Part shown: piece by piece, positions 8,491 through 18,471 of the stretch
Position numbering within the stretch: position 1 is the stretch's first letter
How the letters are laid out: each line of letters begins with the position of its first letter
Source: Chromera velia
Lineage: Eukaryota; Sar; Chromeraceae
Reading direction: 5' to 3'
Assembly: GCA_018398765.1 (NCBI GenBank)
Contig: JAHBMJ010000769.1
Coordinates: 19,101-38,274, forward strand
DNA length: 19,174 bases
Made by a program: the position numbers and the translations under genes
Notes under the pieces: generated by a model
Database searches by the model: none
Told to the model about the DNA's origin: nothing
What the model saw: the letters and a program-made list of their open reading frames with translations, nothing else

Positions 8491-11400
8491 TCAACACATT
8501 TTGAATGTATGCGGAAGGCTGACGCTGTGCTTTGAACTTGAAGAATGGACGCCAAAGAAGGATCCGACGACTAGTATGCAGCTGTATGCTAGTCTAGTCA
8601 CGGTCAGGCCAAAATCGGTGAAGGAGATCGGTGGGTGCACACTTGCGCACTTCCTTCTCAAGTGTTTCCTTTTCTTCAGGCGTGAGATCTGCCCCCTCTT
8701 GATTAATTCACGTACAAGGTCCCACCCAGCGTCTGAGCCGTCGTGCGTGGCAGCACGAAATGCTGCACGAAGCGGGCTTGTCAAGTCCCCAGCCGTGTTT
8801 CTTCTCTCGACTGCCACCCACCTTTCCAACAGAACCCTTATCCCTTCGGGCCACGTTGTTGATCCCTCACTTCCATCAGAGAACGCTGCAACGAGGGGGC
8901 TCATGTCCCCCCTACTCTGCTTCCCCCGAGGCTGCCACTCTGTATCTGAATGAGAGGCAAGGGACAAATTCACAAATGGTTTTTGAAGTTCCTTCAGAGG
9001 AAGGGTTTTAAGGATGCGCAACAGGAGGGGCCCCTGAGCTTTCTTCAGGGAGATGAAGTCAGCCAGCCAGGATCCAGACCCCCAATTTTTGTCGGGGTCA
9101 AAGGTTCTCTCCGTCCAATGCATGGCCTCAGAAAGGAGGTCGATGTCGGCACCTGCCTGCACGCTCACACAAGTGCACAGGGGGTACGTGCTTTTCAAGG
9201 GGGTACCATAAAACCGAGAAAGGGGAAAATGAAATCATATGAAGGGGACATGCTCTCGAACAAGACAGCTCGCGGGGCTTGCGCAAAACTGGAGCCATTC
9301 ATTTCATTTAATTGTCTTCACTGCACAAAGCGACACACTACCTTCAGAATTTCAAACACAGACATGGCAGAGTTCAAGAAACGGAACGGAGATCGAGCCC
9401 TGCATTTATGGATATCTGTAAGGAGCCAAAGTATCGGCATCCATAAGGAGCCAACATGATTCGTGACAACTCTGTCGTGAGCTCACTTACCTTTTTAAGG
9501 GCCTTTACGAGATTCCACTGCTTCAGCTTCAAATCTCCAGGCTGAACGGCTCTTCTTATACCCTGCGTCAAGCATCTATCGGAAAGCACGAACACAAGGG
9601 GGAGTTCTGATGCTGTCTGGGAATCGCAGATTTTCCCGCACAGGTTCGGGTCTGCCCCCCCTTTCCCGCACAAGACCGAAACGAGACTCTCGTCTTTCGC
9701 ACGACAAACAGCTAGAAGGGGGGACACCTGACTGAAGGGAGGAGAGGGAGGGGAACTTTCTCGGTGCTCTCTCTCGGGGGGGGACGGGAGGGGGCAGCGA
9801 GCACCCCGGTTGACCAACTTCTCAAGAATTTGACGACGGACTGTAAAATTGGTCAGAAGTGCCGACTCCTGCAGCGGCACTACCCGCATCTCAATCAATT
9901 TGCCATTCAACCGCTTTCTCTTCACTACACCTGCTGCTGTTGGGTCCGCACCTCTCTCGAGCAACACAGAGGTCAGAGAAATGGAGAAACAACGGATGGC
10001 CTCAATGAAGGGAAGCACTCGTCTCCCCCCTCCCAAATCCACCCCATCCGGTGCGGCCCCGCTTTCGAGTAGGAGCCTGGCTGTCTGCTCTTTTCCCTTG
10101 CTACAAGCAAGGGAAAGGGGGGAATGACCATCTGCTCTTGTTATCTGAGGGTCTGCTCCACTTTCTATGAGGGCACCCACGAGTGCTGCACTGTCTCCAT
10201 CAGAGAAGAGGTGAACATCTACGGGCGGCTCGAGCCCTCCGCCAAGTGATAACCCCCAAGGACTTTTACGATCGTACCCGATCACAAACATGAGGGGGTA
10301 GTGCTTCCCCCCCTCAAAGAACCCACAAATGTTCTGGTCTGCCCCTCCCTCATTGCAAAGGAGACGGACAAGGGTCGGGCATCTCTGGCGACACGCGCAA
10401 ATCAGAGAGTCCACTTGATTGAGATGGAATGGTTTGGTGTCTCTCAGTGTTGGAGGGAGATGGGGGGGACTACAACGCGCGCCACCACCGATCATGCAAC
10501 ATTTTGAGCAGCGGCATATTTTCTGTTGGGGACTTCGGAGAAGAGTCGATCGCATGGAGAAACACTTGCAACGGGGACGTGAGCGTTGGCATCTTGTCAT
10601 TTGATTCGCGACGTGGTTGCCCGACTTCCGTCACAGGGTCTGCCCCCCCTCTAGGAGCACGGAGACAAGAGGTTCGTTCAGGCCCTTGACTGATTCAATC
10701 AGGGGTGACATCCGAAGCTCACCCTTTCTACTCATACACCCCACTGTGACTCCTCTTCCGACAAGCACTTGGGCTGTCTTGACTAACTGCCGGGAGCAAG
10801 CAGCAGACAGGGGCGTCTGACCGGTAGGAGTCGACTGGTCAAGGTTTGCCCCAGCGTGGGCAAGACTTTCAATGATGCTTGCAACCAGTCTGTCATCGAA
10901 TCCAGAACCCTCGACAACCACCTGCAGCGGCAGTTTGCACCTCACATGAGAGTTCATCTTACCCCCGTGTGCAGCCAGAAGAATTTTGACTGCCTCTGGG
11001 TCGATTCTGTCGCAGGCAAGACCTAGGGCTGTCTTTCTTTTCTCGGCCTCACCCCCTCGCCAATAGAGGCACCCACCCGGCTTTTTCGGGATCTGAAGCG
11101 GTTTCTGCGAGACGCTGAATTAGCGCGCGTAACTTCTTCTGGCGCTTGGACAACTCCTCTTTGTCTCTCTCAAATCTTGGACCCCCCTCGTCATCTTCAT
11201 CCAAGTATGTGAACTTACTGCACATACCGACTGCAGCGTACAGAGGGCAACGGCCAGACTCTGTCTTGGCAATCCCTCCACTCACAAATGTCCACTCGCG
11301 CCCCTGCATCAAGCAGCAGATCTGCGCATTCAAGGTTTCGTCGTTCGATCAGAGCAACCAAAAGGGGTCGAGGATTTCCTGGCAAGTCAAGCCAGGAGTC

Positions 11401-12040
11401 TGCGCGCACAGTGCCGCTGCTGAGCAAGCGGCTGAGGCGACTCTTCTCCCTCCATCTTGGAAAGAGATTCCAACGACAACTCTGTGCAGACTGCAGTGCT
11501 GCCCTCTTCTGTAAGGAAGTCTGCACAGGCGTGAGACTGCGGATTCTTTTCGAGAACGCGTCTGAGAAGGAAAGGGTAACGACCTCGCACTCCCTTCAAA
11601 GAGAGCAGCAGGCGCAAAGCCTCCACATCGTCGCGTTCGAAACGACCATTGATCAGCGTCCACATCTTTTCTCTCTCGGACGCATCATGAAAGCCAGAAG
11701 CAAGACCGCCATCAAACATTTAGCAAGTCGTTCTCAATTTGAGTAGTTCTTTTGAAAGAGACGAAACTTTCCAGGACCGAAAAATCCCTAGAGACCCATT
11801 CAAAAATACGATATTCCAAATATCCGAAGGAGTCGAGTGAAGGGAGGACATGCTGACACACGAGAGCAAGCGAGTTGCTCTACGGAGAGGTTCGCGGAGA
11901 AAGAAATGAGACTCGAAGGAAAAGGAGACGGCTACAGACTGTGAGACCAAAAAGATTGGTTCAAGCTGAAATGCTTGCCGTAAAAGTTGCACAGGTTTCA
12001 GAAATTTGCGGTGGGTCAGCTGTTCGTTCCGTGCAACCAT
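8491..12040 (-). pseudogene. Ankyrin-repeat protein gene with F-box-like N-terminus, frame-disrupted
   Basis: Reading on the minus strand, 12040-11723 encodes an N-terminal segment with an F-box-like stretch (TPSDIWNIVFLNGSLGIFRS, then VSSLSKELLKL). A TAA at 11722-11720 interrupts it in frame, and the same frame continues as ankyrin-like sequence (FERDDVEALRLLLSLKG). Ankyrin coding then switches frame near 11395-11440, 11280-11290, 11050-11060, 10643-10649 and 10481-10493. From about 10490 to 9491 it is open and holds several repeat units (LVGALIESGADPQITRADGH, LLESGAAP, VLLERGADP, VLCGKGGADPN). A GTAAGT donor at 9490 and an acceptor ending at 9157 join it in phase 0 to exon 9156-8491 (AGADIDLLSEAM onward), which ends in a stop. 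The role would be protein binding, perhaps as a ubiquitin-ligase adaptor if the F-box is real (inference). The disruptions suggest a pseudogene; assembly errors are the main alternative. The start at 12040 is simply the first ATG of the open frame. Confidence 0.65.
9157..9490 (-). other. Intron of the ankyrin-repeat gene
   Basis: The minus strand reads AAAAAG then GTAAGTGAG at the 5' end and GTGCAG at the 3' end. Joining gives LVKALKK followed by AGADIDLL, restoring a typical ankyrin helix-loop pattern in phase 0. Confidence 0.8.
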
Positions 12041-12618
12041 AGTGCCACTGCCTCAGGAAGGTTTGGAAGTTGGTAGATCCGGAGATGTCCGGAGTAAGGC
12101 ATGCAGAATTAAAGCGTTAGGAATCTAGGATACGTGGCGACGTGTTTTGCCGACAAAATGGTGGCCCCAGTCAACAGATTTTCGGTATAGTTAATTTGCC
12201 GTGGCGACGTGACGCGTGTTTGGCCGACAAAATGGTGGTCCCAGTCAACAGATTTTCGGTAGTTTGCCCCGCAAAGAGCAACTGAGGGGGCACTTTCCAA
12301 AAGTTTTCCTCCGCATTTCCTGAAGCTTCAGGGTGCTCGCACAGAGATTGATTACCCTAAATTGTCCTTCTGGTCGACTGGCTGGTTTTCCTTCTCTACT
12401 TACTGAGCTGTACTCACGGCCTGCAGCACAAGCCCACAAGTTAAGAGTCTCTGACTGTCTGATAATACGTTTTTTCGTGTTGCCGCGGAAGCCAGACGGC
12501 TGCCTGCTTTGGGGGCAGGCCTTACCAGACTTTTGGCCACCTATGATGCAAGGTCGGATATTGACTCAGTCGCCTTCTGCGATCTTCTGGTGCCTCTTCT
12601 CTGTATCTCGATGATTAA
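12041..12618. other. Divergent intergenic region
   Basis: This lies between the 5' end of the minus-strand ankyrin gene and the + strand candidate gene, so it should contain both promoters. It holds the two-copy direct repeat at 12134-12261. From about 12480 to 12615 the + strand has protein-like pieces (RLLATYDARSDIDS, then FCDLLVPLLCISMIK) in a frame one base off from the coding frame after 12619. They may be an upstream exon or a frame-disrupted N-terminus of the next gene. No promoter element can be named. Confidence 0.4.
12134..12261. repeat. Two-copy direct repeat of a 54-61 bp unit
   Basis: Copy 1 is 12134-12187 and copy 2 is 12201-12261, separated by 13 bp. Both begin GTGGCGACGTG and share GCCGACAAAATGGTGG, then a CCAGTCAACAGATTTTCGGT block. 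Copy 2 has about 7 extra bases after the first block, and there is a C/T difference in the middle. They sit between two divergently oriented genes. Confidence 0.9.
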
Positions 12619-13658
12619 GTCGGTCATCAGAACGATGGCTCCGAAACTTCTCTTCGTCCCTTTGAAAAAGAGATTCCGCCATCTCACTCACTTACCATTT
12701 TTACAAGCAAAAAAGCTGAGGTTATCCCTTCCCGATTGCTGAACTTAGAGCATTCGACTGGACTCGGGAATTCGAAAAGAAATAGTTGGGAGGCTGTAGG
12801 GGAGGTTGAGGTGCCGATGGATCGTGCAGAGTTTTTTCTTTCAGGGCTAGAGGGAGATAAGGAGATGTCACTGCTGTTCTGGAGACAGGTTTCGGGGTTT
12901 ATTGCTTCGATCGAAAATTCTTTACTGCGAAGAAGATCCATCTCCAGGTAATTATTCCTCGGCTTGAACCTGTTAGTCCTGACTGCCGATTCATGCTACG
13001 CGGAGAGGTACTCTCTCTCAAGCAGTGGGGAGACCATGCACATTTTCATCGAAGACCAAGAGATTCTCAGGGGCGCCCCTCGAATTGAGGATATGGGATG
13101 CCACAAGGACGCACTGGCAAGCACGAACAGGAAATCTATCAGCGCTGACCCCGGAATGTCGTCACAGTTCAGTGAAAGACCGTCGGAGGCTACGTTGACC
13201 ATCCAGCTAGAACAGTCCTTCCTGCACTCACAGGAGGCGAGAGGAAGGGAGGTCTGGCGGCTCGTTCAGACAGACCTGTCGATCGTCTTTAACGTACTAG
13301 CGGGTCCGACTCTGCTTGATGGATCTTTCCGAAGAGGTCGAAAAGAAAAAGAGTCCGGAAGGCCTTTCTGCGTGTCCGGCTCTGGCACTCGGGCAGCAAT
13401 CCTGGGTGCGTTTGACGGGCAGCTGGTTGTGGACACTGGGCTGCTTGGCAAGGTGGTTCCCTTGTTGTTGGCGAGGCTTGAGGATCTTCCCGGCATGCAG
13501 GGAGGTCGTCAGTCTGTGGACGTTGTTGACGCGATTGGTTCGTCGAATCGATCAGCCACGGGCATTCCAGGATACGAACTTCTCTGCCTGCCTCTTTATC
13601 TTTCTGTTTGTCTGCCTAACTCTTTCTTTCTCTCTCTCTGTCTCTCTCTCTCTGTCTG

Positions 13659-13713
<55 letters not shown>

Positions 13714-13902
13714 CTCTCTCTCTCTCTCTCTGTTGGTAGAAAAGGCGCACAGGCTGTCCGTCCATTTTGCTTACTACTTTCCTTCCTGCCGAAGAGCTGC
13801 GGGGCGCTGACGGGTCCTCCTGAGATAGAAGGGGGGGGCTTTGAAGGTCTCTTCCAGGATCTGACAGGCACCGGCCGCCACTCTCTGACTAGGGGCCTTT
13901 GA
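12619..13902 (+). CDS. Candidate gene of unknown function, structure uncertain
   Basis: After a stop at 12616-12618 the + strand is open to a TAA at 12949. It is then open again in the same frame for over 300 codons to the stop ending at 13902. The sequence looks like protein (NSWEAVGEVEVPMDRAEFFL, REVWRLVQTDLSIVFNVLAG, LLGKVVPLLLARLEDLPG), more so than the opposite strand over most of this range. A phase-consistent intron with donor GTAATT at 12948 and acceptor CTCAG ending at 13070 would remove the TAA. The CT repeat at 13614-13730 is probably intronic: GTAG at 13736-13739 is a possible acceptor and 13505 a weak donor, joining to a short tail ending at a TGA at 13808-13810. I recognise no family. 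The minus strand has a competing frame at 12941-12690 that ends at a strong GTAAGT, so strand assignment for that part is not settled. A relic is also possible. Confidence 0.35.
13614..13730 (+). repeat. CT microsatellite with CTGT and T-run interruptions
   Basis: A long pyrimidine-rich CT repeat, interrupted by CTGTCTGT and a seven-T run near 13707, stays open in the + frame as an artificial Leu/Ser peptide. It more likely forms the pyrimidine tract of an intron. Confidence 0.9.
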
Positions 13903-14454
13903 GGGTTTCGCTACTGCTGAGAGGGTCCTTGGCCACGAAAGCAAAACATCAGAAGAAGACCCCCCAGCCCCATTCTTCTCTAAATTGACGCCCTGTTGCT
14001 TGTCGCATAAGTTTCTGTCTAGGCGAATTTCTGCCTCCTTGCTCTTCCTCTTGTCTCGTGGAGGAGAGGAGTGGCGTGCAGCAAAATTCAGTGATCATAT
14101 GAGAACTCATGGGGAGAGCCGACGCAAGGGCGCTTAAGTCTGTCTCCTTCAGTCTCCCTTCCACGCTGTCTGATGGTGTCTGTGCTTTTTCTTTGTCGTT
14201 CATGTCAATCGTCTTTGCTTCTCTTGTTTTTGTATCTGTAAGGAGAACGTCAGACACATCGATCGTGCGTGTGAATTGTCTTTCTTGTTCTTCTTCTTCT
14301 TCTTCTTTTGTTGTCTATAAGGAAGAAAGAAGAGAACAGCTAGGAGAACAGTCTGTCTGTACTTATGTTTATCCTGGCGTCTGTCTGTTTGGCTGGCCGT
14401 GGTTTCTTTCTTCTTTTGTCTGTTGTGTTCGTGAACGAGGGAAAAAGTGATCCC
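13903..14454. other. Stretch without a firm gene
   Basis: It contains a TTC microsatellite at about 14288-14307. The minus strand carries an open frame (14257 down to 13949) whose first part is hydrophilic (EAKTIDMNDKEKAQTPSD, then SVEGRLKETDLSALASALP) and is preceded by a plausible acceptor (CTCCTTACAG). I could not connect it to a second exon, so I do not call it a gene. It could also be a shadow of 3' UTR sequence from the + strand candidate gene. Confidence 0.4.
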
Positions 14455-15180
14455 ACAAAGAAACCAACTATAATAATAGTATAATTAACAAACCAAGCGC
14501 TTGAAAATAATATTAGGTAAGATCGAGATTTCTAAACTAGTCTCTAACTAGGTTTCTAAATATTATACTTATCTAAAAAATTATAAAAATTTAGCAATTT
14601 AGTAGTATAAAAATTATTTCAGAGCATTTCAGAGATTGAAGAAAATATAAACCTAGATGTACAGAATAATTGAATGAATGACTATAACCGTTGGAGCCTA
14701 TATAGCTTAATAATTGATTGGTGGACAGTCTATCATAATGTTCTAATTATAATTTATAAATATCGCAATGATATGAATGATGATGATAGATGCTGGCTCT
14801 GGCGACAGATAGACATAGCGGGAAGGCCCTAGGGCGGAACATATCAATCAATCAATCAATAGATGATGATGAGCGCGGCTTAATTCATATCAAATTATTA
14901 ATATATTTAGCATTAAAATTAGTAAAACATATATAATATATATCATAATAATTAATTAACATTCAATCAATTGATTGACATTTATAACTGTGAAACTAGC
15001 TGTGGAATAACAATTAATATATTGATTCTGATATGATTCTGGTTTTATGTACTATGTGATATTCTGGTTCCAATCGGTTCCACTTGCAACAGCTAGAGCA
15101 AGCATTTCTTTTAAGAATCAAGTTGAGCTGGTGTGACTCTGGCTGGCTTGAAAGGCATAGCCACATATTTCAAGAAATTC
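14455..15180. other. Second AT-rich island in a convergent gap
   Basis: The composition changes abruptly to AT-rich at about 14455 and returns to normal near 15100-15180. No coding frame is visible. It resembles the island at 7705-8430 in length (about 700 nt), in its position between convergent genes, and in carrying the shared 37-nt motif (14821-14857). Confidence 0.75.
14821..14857 (+). repeat. Shared 37-nt motif, copy B
   Basis: This matches 8200-8236 with one difference and in the same orientation. The core contains the perfect 10-bp palindrome GCCCTAGGGC. The trailing AATC run is one unit longer than in copy A. The ATTGATTG arm that flanks copy A is absent immediately upstream here. 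Confidence 0.9.
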
Positions 15181-15967
15181 TAGCGAAAATAATCTGATCA
15201 TTCCAACACCAAATAGATAGTTGGTAAGACAGACCAATCACTATACAGCTGCCAGCATTCGGCGGCAAGAACCTAAGTTTCCCATTCTTCTGTGTAATGC
15301 AAAGCTTCCCTCTTTCGCACGAGTCACAGACGGAAGACACTGACACATCATGCAAAGCGATGACTTGGCGTGGGAGCAATGAAACCAAACCAGAGAGAGG
15401 TGGCACCGTGAGAAACGTGCCTTTAAAGAAAACGGCGAATGAGTTGTAACTTGATGGTCTCACGTGGGGTCTTTCTCCTCCCTTCCCTTCCTTCCTGCTG
15501 TGACCAGACAGACCAGAAAGAAATCGGATGTGGGTCGATGCTGTGGTCTTTTTATGTCTTTTTTGCGCACAACTGGTGATTGCATGGGTGCCCTGACAGA
15601 CCGAAGAATAACCAGACACATCCGTTCCTACGCTATGCGAACGAGAGTTGGAGGGATCGCAAGAGGGCGAAATGCAAAGGAAAGGAAAGGAGGAAGCACT
15701 CCGGACCATACGAACTCGACTGATTATATCCGTTGAAGCCAGATCGAGGGTCCAAACGAGTTGAATTAGGTTTCTTTAAATTACACAGGGCAAGTCCAGA
15801 CAAACGACAAAAGACCTTTGACTGAATTAGAGACGATGGGAGGAAGGAAACAGGGGGACTCCTGTCTTGTCGCTGCCCTCTCCCATTCTTTCCTCCCTTT
15901 CTCCCTCCCTCCCTCCTTACCTCAACCCATCAATCAGAGAGAGAAAAGAAGAGAAACACAGAGACAT
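15181..15967. other. Stretch downstream of the minus-strand ankyrin gene
   Basis: This is probably the 3' UTR plus intergenic DNA of the gene that stops at 15968. A minus-strand frame (15709-15170, 179 codons) is open but has mixed, Ser/Cys-rich composition, no recognisable domain and no clear splice partner. The overlapping + strand frame at 15464-15736 is no better. Pyrimidine-rich runs occur at about 15880-15920. I do not call a gene here. Confidence 0.4.
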
Positions 15968-18132
15968 TTAGGCGAAAGAGGTCCAGGAGGCTGGCGGGAT
16001 GCCCTCCTCAGAGGCCCCGAACGCCTTCAGCATGTTCCGAATCAACAGAAAGTCCTCCTCCCTCCCAAACCCAAAACCGTACAAGGGAGAACCTTCTTCG
16101 TCAGTCGGGATCACAGCCTCCTCAGATTCCTCTTCCTTCTTCCCATCTCCCTCTCCTTGTCTCCCTGCATGGTTGCCTGCTTCTCCCTCTGCAGCTGTCC
16201 CCTGCTTCTCTTCTTTCGGGTACGCAGGCGGTCGCTTGGACCCGCTTGCAGAGGAGGCAGCGGTGCGCTGGTTTTCTGTTGCTGCTGCATCCTGAGGATC
16301 ACTGCCGATCCCTGCGCTGACTGACGTGACGGGGGGCTTCTGTGGTCTGTCTATCGAGAATGGAAAGGAGGGCATCGGGGGGACGGGGTCAGAAGACAGA
16401 GCTCCCCAGAGACGGGTACGCGTCTCCGAGGGGCTCCTCCTTCCTCCAACGACCGTCAACGCCTTCAGACTCAATCCTGTTGTCAGGGGACGCACTGAGG
16501 GGGCAGGGGCGTGGGGTTGAGTGGAATCTGGAGAGGGTTGAGTTGGACTGGCGTCTGTATTTGTTTTTGTGGGGTTTTCCTCTTTGTGTGGGGGAGGTTC
16601 GTTGATTGGCATATCCTCTGACCCTGCTGTAGTGGGATGAGAGGATATGAGGAAAAGGGGATTGTCGTTGGGTGAGTCGGGGGATTTTGTGGGTTTCTCT
16701 TGTTCCTTCGTTTCTTTCTCTTCCTTCACCGACTTCTTCCACTCTTCAATATCTCTCTGGACTTGTTTCTTCACCTTGGACTCCGCCTCTTTCTCCTTCT
16801 CCTTCTGTGTCTTCTTCTCTGCCTCTGCCGCCTTGTGGAGGTCCCTCAACGCTCTCCGAATAATCAACAGAGGGGTGAGGCCCCACTTCGTCTCCAGATT
16901 CGGGTTCGCACCTGCACGCACGCACTCAGACAGACAGGCAGGCAGACAGGCAGGTGACGTGCATGGGTTCTGCTCACACACAATCACCCAAGCAAGCTGG
17001 TACGGATCCAACGAACCCTGCGGCCTCGACTGAGCGAGACAATCTCCATGCCCAGCAAAAGCGGTGGGATTGAGAAGAAAAAGCAGGTGCGAGAGAATTG
17101 GTTGTATAAGGACCAAGCGTCAAGAGGCTGTCTGGTTTTCCTTCAACAGTAATGGAAAACCGTTTATTTGATCACGCCAAAGAGCAAAAAGAAAAACGAG
17201 GTCTCCGTCTACTTGTCCCTTCCTTTCCCACCCAGGCGCTGCCCACCGATTCACGCGCACACGCGCTGACAGACAGACAGACAGACTCACCCATGTCGAG
17301 GAGGACCCTGCAGAGAGGGGGCAGACCCCTCTGGCAGGCCACGCACAGAGCCGAGTACCCGTCAGATGGATGCTGCGAGAAGAAACAAATCGGAGAGGAA
17401 CGAAGGAAGCACGGAAGGAGGGAAGAACGGATATCCAGCAAGAGAGACGGAAAACGACAGACAAACATATATACGGTCAAAATGCATCTGACCGCCAGGC
17501 AAAACACAGAAGGTTGAGGATGCCGTCGGAAAGGCCTTCAAAAAGCGACGGCAGAACCTAAAAAAAATACTACAGAAAAAGCAGTTGCGGTACGCTGCAC
17601 CCATCCTCCACTCTCTGCAGAGAAAACAAAAGAAGCCCCCCATCCAGAACACCCCCTCACCTTGGAGTCAAGAGGCATTCCTTGTTCCTTCACTGCAAAG
17701 CTCAGGATCTCCACGGCACGCCCAAAGCTTTGCTGCAAAGAGAGAAGAGAGGGGGGAGAAGGAGACGGAGACGCATGAAAGAGTGGCCCCAGACGGAAGA
17801 GGGAAAGGATATATGATCGGGCAGTGTGATGCAAGCAAAAAAAGGGAGACGTCAACGCAGAAGGAAAGCAAGGAAGAAAGTCGGCAAATTCACAACCAAA
17901 ATTACAGGAAGGGTCAGAGAAGAAGGAGAAAAGAGGCAGGTCGGGTAACAGGAACAAACGACACACCCATGCAGTCACCACGCAAGATTTCAGCGCAACC
18001 GATTGTTCCGAAAACTGATCAGAAAATGAGGGCTGACCGGGTTCACGTGTCTGCACACGTCAGAGAGCATGTGGGGCAGCCTGTGGTGGTGCAGAGGGAC
18101 TCCGTGAGAGACCAGGGCCTTCACCTGCGAGA

Positions 18133-18170
<38 letters not shown>

Positions 18171-18209
18171 ACATCCACACACACACACACACGCACACAC
18201 ACACACACG

Positions 18210-18247
<38 letters not shown>

Positions 18248-18431
18248 CGAAAAAGAATATCACTGAGTAAGTCGGGGGGAGAGGAGAGAAGATTCAGTCT
18301 ATGTCCAGACCCAGCGGTTCTCTTTTCCTTCTCCACACACACTCTCAATAACCTCAAGGTGGAGTGAGTCCCCTTCGACTTCTCTGTCTCTGTCGCAAAG
18401 GGGTGCTGTGCTTGCCCGTCTACTTGCCTAC

Positions 18432-18471
<40 letters not shown>

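Noticed and set aside
8432-9459. Two + strand frames (173 and 169 codons) across 8432-9459
   Set aside because: They lie opposite the terminal ankyrin exon and its intron, which explain this stretch better.
12948-12976. A 29-nt intron to bypass the TAA at 12949
   Set aside because: Too short for the splicing seen here; the 123-nt alternative ending at 13070 fits phase and is preferred.
14820-14860. The shared motif as a tRNA or other known RNA gene
   Set aside because: No cloverleaf, anticodon arm or TPsiC-like box is present; it is reported as a repeat of unknown role.
18134-18244. Repeat arrays as a CRISPR locus
   Set aside because: The units are dinucleotides without spacers, and the surrounding genes are eukaryotic.
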